A DNA stretch of 64,000 bases from Algicoccus sp048820935 (lineage in GTDB: Bacteria; Pseudomonadota; Gammaproteobacteria; Burkholderiales; Burkholderiaceae_B): positions 1 to 64,000 of the forward strand of contig NZ_JBMERD010000006.1 of the NCBI RefSeq assembly GCF_048820935.1, read 5' to 3'. Made by a program: the position numbers and the translations under genes. Of the stretch, positions 35,501-44,832 are shown piece after piece (positions within the stretch are counted from its first letter, which is position 1; every line of letters begins with the position of its first letter). Under the pieces are notes generated by a model. It saw only the letters and a list, made by a program, of their open reading frames with translations. It ran no database searches and had not been told where the DNA came from.

Positions 35501-38143
35501 ATGAGTAAAAAAGACTTATCCGCCCACACCCCGATGATGCAGCAGTTTCTGACCTTAAAAGAAGAGGCTGGCGCATTTATGCTATTTTTTCGGATGGGTG
35601 ATTTTTATGAATTGTTTTATGACGATGCCATCAAGGGCGCTCGTCTACTGGGCTTAACGCTCACCCAAAGAGGCACTTCAGCCGGTGAACCGATTCCGAT
35701 GGCCGGTGTGCCTGTCCATTCATTAGAGCAGTATCTTGCCAAGCTACTGGACTGCGGTGAATCGATTGCCATTGGCGAACAAGTGGGTGATCCGGCAACC
35801 GCCAAAGGGCCTGTCGAACGAAAAATCGTCCGTATTATTACGCCTGGCACACTCACTGATGATGCCTTATTACCCAGCAAATCAGATCGTTATTTGGCGG
35901 CCTGGTGGCAACCCAAGTCCAGCAAAGCGGATACACAAACAGGCCTAGCCTGGCTCAACCTAGCCAGTGGTGAACTCATCATCACACAATGCGACTCTGA
36001 TCTAGTCGCTGCTACGCTTGCCAGAATCAATCCAGCAGAACTCATTATTCCCGAAGACCGCTCTCTGAGCATAACTGACACATGTGCCATCGCTCGAGTG
36101 CCGACCTGGCATTTTGAATTCACATCTGTCGAGCAGCAATTAAAAAATCATTTCCAGGTCAGTACATTAGACGGCTTGGATGCCAGTGATCAGACACAGG
36201 CACTTTGTGCCGCAGGTGCGCTGTTACGTTATGTTGAACGTACTCATTCTCAAAGTCTGTCTCATATTAATCGACTACAAGTTGAGCGTCCCGGACAATA
36301 CGTGCTGATGGATCCACCGACCCGTCGCAACCTTGAACTGACGCAAACCATTTCGGGTCAAGAATCACCCACCCTTTTTAGTCTACTGGATCACTGTGCC
36401 ACCCCCATGGGCAGTCGTTTATTAAAACGCTGGCTTCATCACCCATTGCGCGATCATCAACAGGTTCAACAACGACAAGACACCGTGACGACCTGGCTTA
36501 CAGGTGCACCCTCAGATGCTTTAGACAATCTGCAACAAACCCTAGAAAAGTGGCCGGATTTAGAACGCATCAGCACGCGTATTGCGCTACAAAGCGTGCG
36601 TCCTCGAGAGCTGGCGAGCTTGCGTGATGCCCTAGGCTCTTTGCCCACTCTTGTGTCACAAGTCCAAGCGTTTGAACCAGTGGGTAGCTCACTACTACAT
36701 CAATTCATTGATGAATTAAAAATCGACAATGCGTTGGTCAATTGCTTAACGCACGCCATTGCTGAAGAACCTGCTGTTCAAATCCGTGATGGGGGTGTGA
36801 TTGCCGATGGCTATGATCCCGATCTCGATGAGCTTCGTCAAATGAACGTCGATCAGGGCGAGTTCTTACTAAAACTAGAGCAACAAGAAAAAACCAACAC
36901 GGGTATTTCAAACCTACGAGTTGAGTACAACCGCGTCCATGGGTTTTATATCGAAGTATCTCGTGGCCAAAGCGATAAAGTCCCTGAACATTACCGTCGT
37001 CGACAAACTCTTAAAAATGCAGAGCGATACATCACGCCCGAACTCAAAGTCTGGGAAGACAAGATTCTATCGGCCAAAGAACGCGCTTTGTCACGAGAAA
37101 AGTGGCTCTTTGAATCACTTCTGCAAACACTGACAGCATTTGCACCTGAATTATCGCGAGCCGCCTCAGCCATGGCTCAAATGGATGCGTTACTGGCCTT
37201 TGCTCAGCATGCCCGAACCTGCGAATGGGTTGCACCTAAGCTTGCCAGCACCCCCGTCATTGATATTCAAGCAGGCCGCCACCCCATTGTGGAGCACAGC
37301 ATCGAGCGCTTTACGCCCAACGACTGTACGCTCGAGCCCTCACGTTCACTTTTAGTCGTCACTGGACCCAATATGGGTGGTAAATCGACTTATATGCGTC
37401 AAGTCGCCTTAATCGCTGTTCTAGCACGCATTGGTAGCTATGTGCCAGCCCAATCGGCAACCATCGGTGATCTAGATCGAATCTTTACTCGAATTGGCGC
37501 TGCAGATGACCTAGCTGGTGGTCGGTCAACCTTCATGATGGAAATGACAGAAGCAGCGGTTATCTTGTCAGCAAGCACTGACAGTAGTCTTGTCATCATG
37601 GATGAGATTGGACGTGGCACATCGACTTATGACGGTCTGGCACTGGCTTGGTCGATTGCCAGCCGACTGTTAGAACACAATCGGGCACTGACGTTATTTG
37701 CTACTCACTACTTTGAGTTAACACGCCTTCCCGCTGAAAAACCCTGCAGTGCCAACGTTCACTTAGCGGTTGCCGACTCCAGAGGCGGTATCGTGCTTTT
37801 ACATGAAGTCCGACCCGGACCTGCCAGCCGAAGTTACGGGATTGAAGTGGCTAGACGCGCGGGCTTACCCCCTGCGGTCGTGCGCCATGCGTCCCGAGAG
37901 CTACAGCGTCTTGAGGCCATCGATGCCCCGAGTCCACAACTTGGCTTATTCACCAGTGATCTGGAGACGCCTATTGCCGATGAAGATACTCGGGCTGCAG
38001 CCGAACAATGGGCACAATACGAGCCCGTGATTGATTCTTTAGAAGAAATAGACCCCGATAGCTTGACGCCACGTGAAGCGCTTGAAGCACTGTATTTTCT
38101 TAAGCAAAAACTGCGATCATCCGCCAGTACTCGTGATCCCTAA
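35501..38143 (+). CDS. mutS: DNA mismatch repair protein MutS
   Basis: MutS recognises mismatches and starts repair with MutL. About 880 residues, the normal size. The mismatch-reading Phe-x-Glu lies in MGDFYELFYDDA near residue 35. The connector, lever and clamp follow (GISNLRVEYNRVHGFYIEV). The ATPase has Walker A GPNMGGKSTYMRQ, the FTRIGAADDLAGGRSTFMMEM segment, Walker B VIMDEIGRGTSTYDGLALAW and the FATHYFEL motif. ATG 35501 is preferred to the TTG at 35492; the ribosome site is weak. The ribosome-poor start and the flanking accessory genes do not affect the protein, which looks intact. Confidence 0.96.
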   Translation: MSKKDLSAHTPMMQQFLTLKEEAGAFMLFFRMGDFYELFYDDAIKGARLLGLTLTQRGTSAGEPIPMAGVPVHSLEQYLAKLLDCGESIAIGEQVGDPATAKGPVERKIVRIITPGTLTDDALLPSKSDRYLAAWWQPKSSKADTQTGLAWLNLASGELIITQCDSDLVAATLARINPAELIIPEDRSLSITDTCAIARVPTWHFEFTSVEQQLKNHFQVSTLDGLDASDQTQALCAAGALLRYVERTHSQSLSHINRLQVERPGQYVLMDPPTRRNLELTQTISGQESPTLFSLLDHCATPMGSRLLKRWLHHPLRDHQQVQQRQDTVTTWLTGAPSDALDNLQQTLEKWPDLERISTRIALQSVRPRELASLRDALGSLPTLVSQVQAFEPVGSSLLHQFIDELKIDNALVNCLTHAIAEEPAVQIRDGGVIADGYDPDLDELRQMNVDQGEFLLKLEQQEKTNTGISNLRVEYNRVHGFYIEVSRGQSDKVPEHYRRRQTLKNAERYITPELKVWEDKILSAKERALSREKWLFESLLQTLTAFAPELSRAASAMAQMDALLAFAQHARTCEWVAPKLASTPVIDIQAGRHPIVEHSIERFTPNDCTLEPSRSLLVVTGPNMGGKSTYMRQVALIAVLARIGSYVPAQSATIGDLDRIFTRIGAADDLAGGRSTFMMEMTEAAVILSASTDSSLVIMDEIGRGTSTYDGLALAWSIASRLLEHNRALTLFATHYFELTRLPAEKPCSANVHLAVADSRGGIVLLHEVRPGPASRSYGIEVARRAGLPPAVVRHASRELQRLEAIDAPSPQLGLFTSDLETPIADEDTRAAAEQWAQYEPVIDSLEEIDPDSLTPREALEALYFLKQKLRSSASTRDP

Positions 38144-38184
38144 AACAGAGTCTGAATGAGGCACACACGCACGATTTGAAAAAG

Positions 38185-38630
38185 TCTCTAGGCCTGCAAT
38201 TATCTCACGAACGTCCTGAGCTTGCTTCACTATATCTGCGTGAACTGCGCAGACTTCTGTGCAGCTATTTTTTGACGGAGATGGATAAGCAGATTGGGAG
38301 GCACTCTAGGTGATCATTCGACAAATCTTCTGTAATGGGTGCAATGCAGCAACATTCTGGGTGAAGGCACAAACGCATCGCTCCAAACTGATCTTAAAAA
38401 CCGATCGAGAACGATAATCAGTACTAATCTTCCATCAAATTCAGATACACAATGAGCAAGATGATCTTTTGTAGTTTTATTTGTCACATCCGAAAACTGA
38501 CTCATAATTTCTTCTTCAGTACCATCACTCATCCGAAAGAATCAATAATCTCTATGTTTCATCAAGTCAATCTGAAACAATCGTCCCGCTGGAAACCAGA
38601 AGTTGTGAATCTCTTACCAAAGTTGACTAC
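38185..38630 (-). pseudogene. Decayed copy of the DUF924 gene
   Basis: The minus strand aligns with the intact gene at 29436-30086 along about 440 bases. Conserved pieces include GRLVLIIVLDRFLRSVWSD (against GRLALIIVLDQFSRSVWRD), FSDVTNKTTKDHLAH (against FSDLTEKAAAGHLDH) and the DNA of the opening (TTTGGTAAGAGATT against TTTGGCAAGAGGTT). Frame breaks occur before and after the best-preserved part (38314-38532), internal bases are missing, and the last 40 or so codons are absent. It is a pseudogene from an old duplication or transfer, between mutS and chrA. Confidence 0.82.
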
Positions 38631-38680
38631 TCTATCCGTTGCTCACATAGCATAAAAGGCACTTAGGTAATTATCAATAA

Positions 38681-39898
38681 ATGACAGAGTTAACAGATAA
38701 AAATGGTAAAATCAATGCTCGAGGCACAATAATTGAGGTCTTCGTCGCTTTCCTCAAACTCGGCGTGACCTCCTTCGGAGGGCCGATTGCCCATCTGGGC
38801 TATTTTCGCACCGAATTTGTAGAGCGCCGCCGCTGGCTGAATGATCGCGATTATTCCGACCTAGTGGCGTTGTGCCAGTTTTTGCCAGGGCCTGCCAGCA
38901 GTCAAGTGGGCATGGCACTAGGTTTGGGTCGCGCGGGATGGCCAGGTTTGTTGGTCGCATGGGCTGGATTCACCCTACCATCCGCCATCGCACTGATTCT
39001 GTTCGCCTACGGCATTACTCAATATCAAGAACTCGCTGAATCAGGCTGGGTACAAGGGTTCAAAATAGCCGCCGTAGCCATCGTGGCACAAGCTGTATGG
39101 GGTATGGCAAAAACCTTATGCCCGGATCGTACACGCGCCGCTTTGGCCATTTTCACTGCCCTACTCACTTTAATTTTACCGTCGACACTCGGGCAGGTGA
39201 TCGCCATTGCAACAGCAGGTTTATTCGGCTGGTGGCGATTGAAGATTTACCAAATACCCAATAGTCAAGCACGCCTCCTCTACCCTATTTCACGTAAACT
39301 GGGCAGCATAGCGCTACTATTGTTTTTCACACTACTAGTTAGTTTAGCTTTAATGGCCTTAAGCACCAATTCCTCTGTGATAGTTTTACTAGACGGGGTA
39401 TACCGTGCTGGTGCCTTGGTATTTGGCGGCGGCCACGTCGTATTACCGTTGTTGCAGGCCACTGTCGTACCCGATGGTTTTGTCAGCAACACCAATTTTC
39501 TTGCAGGTTACGGTATCGCTCAGATAGTGCCAGGACCATTATTCACTTTTACCGCATATCTGGGCACTGTAGCCAATGGTGCATTGAGCGGATGGACGGG
39601 GGGGTTGATACTCCTAGGTGTCATTTTCCTGCCAGCCCTGTTAGTGCTGATCGCTGTACTACCGTTCTGGGAAGCACTGTGCCATCGTTCCGACATTCAG
39701 TCAGCGATGTCAGGCATCAATGCCGGCGTGGTTGGTATTTTGCTATCGGCTTTGTATGATCCCGTATGGATCAATGCCATTCACAACAAAAATGATTTCG
39801 GCTTGGCACTTGCCGCCTTTGCACTGTTAGTCTACGCGCGCATGCCACCCGCTTTAGTCGTATTACTGACAGGTTCGGCGAGCTGGCTGCTAACATAA
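38681..39898 (+). CDS. chrA: Chromate transporter ChrA
   Basis: ChrA exports chromate from the cytoplasm. The 405-residue protein is the long form with two homologous CHR halves. Each half carries the family motif region: FLKLGVTSFGGPIAHLGYFR with LCQFLPGPASSQVGMALG in the first, and AGALVFGGGHVVLPLL with IAQIVPGPLFTFTAYLG in the second. About ten helices. It lies beside a DUF924 pseudogene and downstream of mutS in an accessory region, so it was probably acquired. No chrB or chrF regulator gene is near. Confidence 0.93.
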   Translation: MTELTDKNGKINARGTIIEVFVAFLKLGVTSFGGPIAHLGYFRTEFVERRRWLNDRDYSDLVALCQFLPGPASSQVGMALGLGRAGWPGLLVAWAGFTLPSAIALILFAYGITQYQELAESGWVQGFKIAAVAIVAQAVWGMAKTLCPDRTRAALAIFTALLTLILPSTLGQVIAIATAGLFGWWRLKIYQIPNSQARLLYPISRKLGSIALLLFFTLLVSLALMALSTNSSVIVLLDGVYRAGALVFGGGHVVLPLLQATVVPDGFVSNTNFLAGYGIAQIVPGPLFTFTAYLGTVANGALSGWTGGLILLGVIFLPALLVLIAVLPFWEALCHRSDIQSAMSGINAGVVGILLSALYDPVWINAIHNKNDFGLALAAFALLVYARMPPALVVLLTGSASWLLT

Positions 39899-40333
39899 AA
39901 TAAATATACGAAGGCATGTTTTCTATTAAGCGCAATTTGTAGTACTTTGCCCACTCGCCATACTCAGCAGCGCCTCCTATGCGATTTTTGTTCATCTACT
40001 CACGATTTATGCTCCACACTTCCTTTCCACATTCGGTCACCCTCGTGCAGTTACGCTTCTCTTCATTCACTGTGATCAATGGTATGGACGCCCCTACCTA
40101 AGGCTACGGCATCAAAGTGCCTTACAGTGAGGTTGTTAGCCCGACAGAGACGTCAACCAGCAGATGCCATCAGGGACAGTGGCGCTCAGCCACACAAAAA
40201 GTCCGAATGTACGGCTGCAATCTCTCCCTTCCGACTATCAACGATTGAAGGCTTGGCACAACAGGAGCGTCCATGTACAACTCATGGTGGGACTTGCACC
40301 CGCAGGAATGTGCCCATGCCGCTGGGCGCAATT
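39899..40333. other. Non-coding region after chrA
   Basis: About 435 bases between chrA and the bamC terminator. Two overlapping short frames exist (40079-40357, 40164-40394) but share no recognisable family and no ribosome site. The base composition is closer to coding DNA than an ordinary spacer, so this may be relic sequence. I cannot name it. Confidence 0.4.
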
Positions 40334-40375
40334 AAAAAAAACCGCACTTCTTTTTAAGGAATGTGCGGTTTTTTT
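40334..40375. terminator. Bidirectional terminator (bamC side and chrA side)
   Basis: ACCGCAC (40341-40347) pairs with GTGCGGT (40363-40369), and both arms are extended by runs of A and T. On the minus strand it follows bamC by about 26 bases and ends in a T-run. It works equally in the opposite direction. Confidence 0.85.
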
Positions 40376-40400
40376 GACTGACTGGTGTTTCTAAAGAGTT

Positions 40401-41513
40401 TTACAAACGCTCAGCCAACACTTCAAGAATGCGAGTACCTGTGGCACTGGTCTCAACTGCACCCTGCTCGTTGTAAACACGAATCACTGTGTTTGGACCA
40501 TCGGCACTCAGATGCAAGCGATAAAGCTGTGCGGGCTCCAGTTTTTTCGCGCCAAACATGCGTGCAAAAATTGAAGGCTCTTCACGTTTGACACCTGTAT
40601 CAGCATCCACATAACGTACGAAGAAGTCACCCGATGAACGGTCACGATCTTCGACTGCAAAATTACCGGAATCCAATGCCAAGCCAACACGGCGCCATGT
40701 TTGATCAAACCCTTCTTCCACCACGATGGAACCATCACTGCGGACCTGATCGATCACTGTGGGTTTCAGGTTTTGTTCTTGCGCTTGGGCCATCTTGCGA
40801 CGAGCTTCTTCCTCGTTGTCACCGAGATACACCATCAAACGTGCGATCATGGCCGCATTCAAACCAGGATCCTCACGACCGACTTCCCAACGTGTCTGAT
40901 CGGCTTCAATCCCCACACGCACTTCAACCATGTGCTCATGGCTAATAAAGATCAAGGTCTTTTGACCATCGCGCTCAAAGATTGTGCGGAACTTATCACG
41001 CTCACCACTGTCATAAACGCTGTCCAGAACTGTTCCGATGATCTGACGAATCCAAGACTCAGGAATTTTGGCTCGGTTTTCAGCCCAGTTTGTGACCATC
41101 AAACCGGCTTTAGGATCGTTCACATCTAGGTTAAATCCGTTGTCATACCAGAACTCTTGCACCTTCGGGAACAAGGTATCAGGTGACGCATCGACCACCA
41201 GCCAACGCAGATCGCCATCACGTTTGACTTCGATGCCTGGATATTCTGGCAAAACATTTTGTCGTACTTCTGCATCCGCATTCGCTTGTTGCGACTGGTA
41301 TTGCGACAATGAAGTCACACCGGTTGAAGGTGCACGATATCTGGGATCAGCGGCCGCTTGTGTCAGATCCGGCGGAATACTCAACGGATCAGTCCGAACG
41401 GTCGATTTGTAATCAATGGCGTTGTCGCCGCTGAGTGTGTCTTTCAGGGATTGACACCCTGCCATTGTCAGCGCCAAACCCACCACAGAAGTAATTTTAA
41501 GTATTTGATTCAC
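40401..41513 (-). CDS. bamC: Outer membrane assembly lipoprotein BamC
   Basis: BamC is a lipoprotein of the BAM complex that inserts outer-membrane proteins. The lipobox is LTMAGC (signal peptide to that cysteine). The unstructured BamC N-terminal segment has the conserved DYKSTVRTDPLSIPPDL, and two helix-grip domains follow. The GTG at 41513 is chosen because AGGTGG sits 4 bases upstream. Another GTG at 41537 overlaps the dapA stop. It lies directly after dapA, the standard order in Bordetella and E. coli. Confidence 0.92.
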   Translation of the reverse strand: MNQILKITSVVGLALTMAGCQSLKDTLSGDNAIDYKSTVRTDPLSIPPDLTQAAADPRYRAPSTGVTSLSQYQSQQANADAEVRQNVLPEYPGIEVKRDGDLRWLVVDASPDTLFPKVQEFWYDNGFNLDVNDPKAGLMVTNWAENRAKIPESWIRQIIGTVLDSVYDSGERDKFRTIFERDGQKTLIFISHEHMVEVRVGIEADQTRWEVGREDPGLNAAMIARLMVYLGDNEEEARRKMAQAQEQNLKPTVIDQVRSDGSIVVEEGFDQTWRRVGLALDSGNFAVEDRDRSSGDFFVRYVDADTGVKREEPSIFARMFGAKKLEPAQLYRLHLSADGPNTVIRVYNEQGAVETSATGTRILEVLAERL

Positions 41514-41533
41514 TCGGCCACCTGAAATACAAT

Positions 41534-42439
41534 TCACAGTAAACCCGCCTCTTGCAATGCTGCACGCAAAGGTTCATGAAACTGCGAACTAAGTTCACAT
41601 AAGGGTAGACGCAAACCGCCTGGAATACGACCCATTTGCGCCAAAGCCCATTTCACAGGGATGGGATTACCCTCAACAAACAACAATTTATTAAGTGCGG
41701 CTAATTTAGTATTGAGCTCACGCACGCGAGGAAGATCACCGTTAACAGCCGCCATGCACAGGTCGTGCATTGCACGCGGTGCAATGTTTGCAGTGACCGA
41801 AATATTCCCACGCGCTCCCAATAGGATCAGGGCAGCAGCGGTTGGATCATCGCCGCTATACACCTGAAAATCAGCAGGCAACTGTTTAAACATCAGACCC
41901 GATCGGCTGATATCACCTGTGGCTTCCTTCAAACCCATGATGCCTGGCACTTTTGCCAAGCGCAGCAAGGTCTCAAGACCCAAGTCGGCAACAGTACGGC
42001 CAGGCACGTTATACAGCACTGTCGGTAAATCCACCGCTTCCTGAATGGTCACAAAGTGTCTATACAAACCTTCTTGAGAAGGTTTGTTGTAATACGGCAC
42101 CACAGACAAGCCAGCATCCGCACCGACTTTCAGGGCATGTTGAGCCAAATGAATGGCTTCAGCGGTAGAGTTTGCACCGACGCCTGCAATCACGGGAAGG
42201 CGTCCTGCTGCATGTTCAACGGCAATTTGAATAAGCTCAGCGTGCTCATCAATATCAACAGTCGGTGATTCACCAGAAGTTCCCACCACGACCAACCCGT
42301 CTGTGCCTTCCTGGACATGCCAGTCAATCAGACGTTTATAGCAGTCCAGATCAAGACTGCCATCTGGGTGCATAGGTGTCACCAAAGCGACCAGACTGCC
42401 ACGGAATTGCGGATACTCGGATGTATTGGTTGTGCTCAT
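41534..42439 (-). CDS. dapA: 4-hydroxy-tetrahydrodipicolinate synthase
   Basis: DapA condenses pyruvate with aspartate semialdehyde, the first step toward diaminopimelate and lysine. The TIM-barrel signatures are GTSGESPTV (substrate), VVPYYNKPSQEGLYRHF (with the catalytic tyrosine) and MGLKEATGD (Schiff-base lysine). ATG 42439 (MSTTNTSEYPQF) is preferred to an upstream in-frame codon. 301 residues, the usual length. Confidence 0.96.
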   Translation of the reverse strand: MSTTNTSEYPQFRGSLVALVTPMHPDGSLDLDCYKRLIDWHVQEGTDGLVVVGTSGESPTVDIDEHAELIQIAVEHAAGRLPVIAGVGANSTAEAIHLAQHALKVGADAGLSVVPYYNKPSQEGLYRHFVTIQEAVDLPTVLYNVPGRTVADLGLETLLRLAKVPGIMGLKEATGDISRSGLMFKQLPADFQVYSGDDPTAAALILLGARGNISVTANIAPRAMHDLCMAAVNGDLPRVRELNTKLAALNKLLFVEGNPIPVKWALAQMGRIPGGLRLPLCELSSQFHEPLRAALQEAGLL

Positions 42440-42547
42440 GTTGGAAAACTCGAACAATCAGTTTAATCATCAGACAAGGAACTGTCTGCGTATAGGCTTG
42501 GACGGTAGTTTAACGGAACAAGGACGTCGTTGCATCCTTAAACGTCC

Positions 42548-43198
42548 TCACAGAAAAAACTCCACAATCCAGCGCCCTAAAGCCATGAATGGTCGCAAAA
42601 GTGGCCAAAGGTTGTCCGTGACCAGTAAGACAATCAGAATCATCATGCCATAAGGCTCGATTCGACCATATTGCCAAGCCAACTGGTGCGGCAACAAACT
42701 ATACACAATTCGTCCACCATCTAACGGCGGTAGTGGAAATAAATTCAAAGCCATCAGCACCAGATTGATTTGTACACCGACCACAGCCATCTGAAAAAGA
42801 TAGCTCGAATGACCTGAACCACTCTCAAACACCAGACGCAAAATCAATGCCCAAAGGACCGCCATGACGAGATTCGACGCGGGTCCTGCGAGCGCAACCC
42901 ATAGCATGTCTTTTTTTGGGTTGTGTAAATTCCCAAAATTCACAGGCACAGGTTTCGCCCAGCCAAATAACAAAGGGGGTCCACCCATGAGTCGTGATGC
43001 CAACAAAATGCTCAGGGGCACCACAATGGTGCCTACCAGATCAATATGGGGTAATGGGTTTAAAGTGACACGCCCTGCTTTGGTTGCAGTCATATCACCA
43101 AACATTCTGGCCACATAACCATGCGCTGCTTCATGCAACGTAATAGCCAATATGACGGGTAACGCATAAAGCGCAATGGTTGTGAGTAAATCACTCAT
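42548..43198 (-). CDS. M50-family (site-2 protease-like) metallopeptidase
   Basis: The membrane protein of 216 residues has the zinc-binding HEAAH motif (ITLHEAAHGYVARMFGD) in its first helix and the third ligand region LNLFPLPPLDGGRIV, typical of the YwhC/Rv-type short site-2 proteases of proteobacteria. It lies between dapA and a YciO/Sua5 gene. Substrate unknown; it is usually a housekeeping gene in this position. Confidence 0.9.
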   Translation of the reverse strand: MSDLLTTIALYALPVILAITLHEAAHGYVARMFGDMTATKAGRVTLNPLPHIDLVGTIVVPLSILLASRLMGGPPLLFGWAKPVPVNFGNLHNPKKDMLWVALAGPASNLVMAVLWALILRLVFESGSGHSSYLFQMAVVGVQINLVLMALNLFPLPPLDGGRIVYSLLPHQLAWQYGRIEPYGMMILIVLLVTDNLWPLLRPFMALGRWIVEFFL

Positions 43199-43218
43199 CC
43201 GTTTCTACCTTAGTGGAT

Positions 43219-43845
43219 TCAATCAAGACCAAGCAATGCAGGATCCCCACGACCAATCCGCTCAACCACTGGCGCTCCTTTGGACAAATCAATCACCGTG
43301 GTGGGCTCCCAGGCACAGTTACCCGCGTCAATCACACCTTGAACCTGTTTACCAAACTGTGCGTACACATCCTCAGGATCGACTAAAGGCGCTTCTTCAC
43401 CGGATGGAATTAAGGTCGTCGACAGCAAAGGCGTGCTGGACTGTCCCAATAGTGCTTGCAAAACAGGATGTTCTGGCACACGAATCCCGATAGTTTTTCT
43501 GGAAGGATGCGAAACACGTTTGGGGACTTCTTTGGTAGCCTGCAAAATAAATGTCCAAGGTCCCGGTGTCGCCGACTTCAGTAAGCGATAAGTCACGTTA
43601 TCGACTTTGGCAAAATGGCTAATCTCTGAGAGGTCCTTACAGAGCACAGTTAAATGATGGCGATGATCTAGCCCGCGCAAACGACGCAATTCATCGGCCG
43701 CATTTCGATCATCGAGTCTAGCCACCAAGGCGTATCCCGAATCGGTCGGGGTGGCAACAACCCCGCCATTGTCGATTAACTCAACGGCCTGCGCAATTAA
43801 GCGAGATTGCGGATTATCTGGGTGTACTTCAAACAATTGACTCAT
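43219..43845 (-). CDS. YciO/Sua5/YrdC-family protein (L-threonylcarbamoyladenylate synthase type)
   Basis: The YrdC-like fold protein of about 208 residues may take part in tRNA t6A synthesis or bind RNA as YciO. It carries GGVVATPTDSGYALVA, KDLSEISHFAKVD, PGPWTFILQAT and KTIGIRVPEHPV. The start at 43845 (MSQLFEVHPDNPQSRLI) is preferred to the longer frame to 43935, which is not conserved. The M50 protease gene follows about 20 bases downstream in the same direction. Confidence 0.88.
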   Translation of the reverse strand: MSQLFEVHPDNPQSRLIAQAVELIDNGGVVATPTDSGYALVARLDDRNAADELRRLRGLDHRHHLTVLCKDLSEISHFAKVDNVTYRLLKSATPGPWTFILQATKEVPKRVSHPSRKTIGIRVPEHPVLQALLGQSSTPLLSTTLIPSGEEAPLVDPEDVYAQFGKQVQGVIDAGNCAWEPTTVIDLSKGAPVVERIGRGDPALLGLD

Positions 43846-43968
43846 GACTGACTCGTCTAAAAAACCGAAGAATGCAACGTAAGAATTGAGACTAGCACAT
43901 CCTTTACAACTTTCGTAGTTCGTTTCACGCAACAAAACGATTTAATTGCATTACAATACTGGGCTGCG

Positions 43969-44045
43969 GTCCCCGTAGCTCAACTGGATAGAGCACCCGC
44001 CTTCTAAGCGGGGGGTTGCGTGTTCGAGTCACGCCGGGGGCGCCA
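43969..44045 (+). tRNA. tRNA-Arg (anticodon UCU)
   Basis: The cloverleaf runs from GTCCCCG to the encoded CCA: D-arm GCTCAACTGGATAGAGC, anticodon stem CCCGC/GCGGG with loop CTTCTAA (anticodon UCU, reading AGA/AGG), T-arm GCGTGTTCGAGTCACGC. The acceptor stem has one T-G wobble. It points away from the YciO gene. Confidence 0.95.
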
Positions 44046-44340
44046 CCCCACCCATCACAGACACTCATCATTTCTCAGCGTCGCTCAATCAATTGTTTTT
44101 ATTGAAAAAAACAATTTACATCGCAACATACAAGAAACCAGCAGATATACAAACATCGATACGCTTTTCGAGGTCTGTACGCAAAACTTACGCACTGAAT
44201 CACGCAAATCAATGACATCAAAAGCGCATCAAAGTACCCGCCATTGATTTTTCTAACTCACGCTATATCTATACTATTCGGATCAATCGTGTCACAGTCA
44301 ATTGAACCATCCTCTTTTGTCTTTGAATCAGGAGCGCACC
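44046..44340. other. Intergenic region after tRNA-Arg
   Basis: About 295 bases. AATTGTTTTT (44091-44100) and AAAAACAATT (44107-44116) form an AT-rich hairpin that may end the tRNA transcript, but it is weak. AGGAG before the deaminase start lies at the far end. No gene is seen. Confidence 0.4.
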
Positions 44341-44781
44341 ATGGATCCCTTTTTACAAGCTGCATATGATGAAGCCCAACAAGGTCTGACTGAAGGAGGC
44401 ATTCCAATTGGCTCAGTGCTTGTGCATCAAGATCAGATCCTAGGGCGCGGTCACAATCGTCGTGTCCAAAATGGCAGTGCAATTTTGCACGGTGAAATGG
44501 ATGCCCTAGAAAACGCGGGTCGCCAGCCTGCGTCTGTTTATCAAGCATCAGTGCTCTACACCACACTCTCCCCTTGCCCGATGTGCACTGGAGCCATCTT
44601 GTTGTACGGCATCCCTAAAGTCATCATCGGAGAAAACAAAAACTTCATGGGCGACGAAGATCTGCTCAGATCACGTGGTGTAGAAGTGGAGGTTATTCAA
44701 GACGAGGCTTGTATTGCGATGATGCAAAATTTCATTCGCAATCGACCCGAACTTTGGAATGAAGACATCGGCGAGGACTGA
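44341..44781 (+). CDS. Cytosine deaminase, yeast FCY1-like
   Basis: A zinc-dependent deaminase of 146 residues. The active site is HGEMDALENAG (zinc His and catalytic Glu) and SPCPMCTGAILLYGIPKV (PCxxC zinc cysteines). The ending FIRNRPELWNEDIGED and the middle VIIGENKNFMGDEDLLRSRGVEV resemble yeast cytosine deaminase Fcy1 much more than bacterial tRNA adenosine deaminase TadA or CodA. So it probably turns cytosine to uracil in salvage. ATG 44341 has AGGAG 6 bases upstream. No uracil transporter gene is near. Confidence 0.85.
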   Translation: MDPFLQAAYDEAQQGLTEGGIPIGSVLVHQDQILGRGHNRRVQNGSAILHGEMDALENAGRQPASVYQASVLYTTLSPCPMCTGAILLYGIPKVIIGENKNFMGDEDLLRSRGVEVEVIQDEACIAMMQNFIRNRPELWNEDIGED

Positions 44782-44832
44782 AACACACTCAGTTCAACCA
44801 AACCAAAGGTATCAGTACGGATGGATACATGG

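Noticed and set aside
44091..44116. AT-only hairpin downstream of tRNA-Arg as a terminator
   Set aside because: The stem is only A/T rich with one G-C pair and no following T-run; I kept it as a remark, not as a feature.
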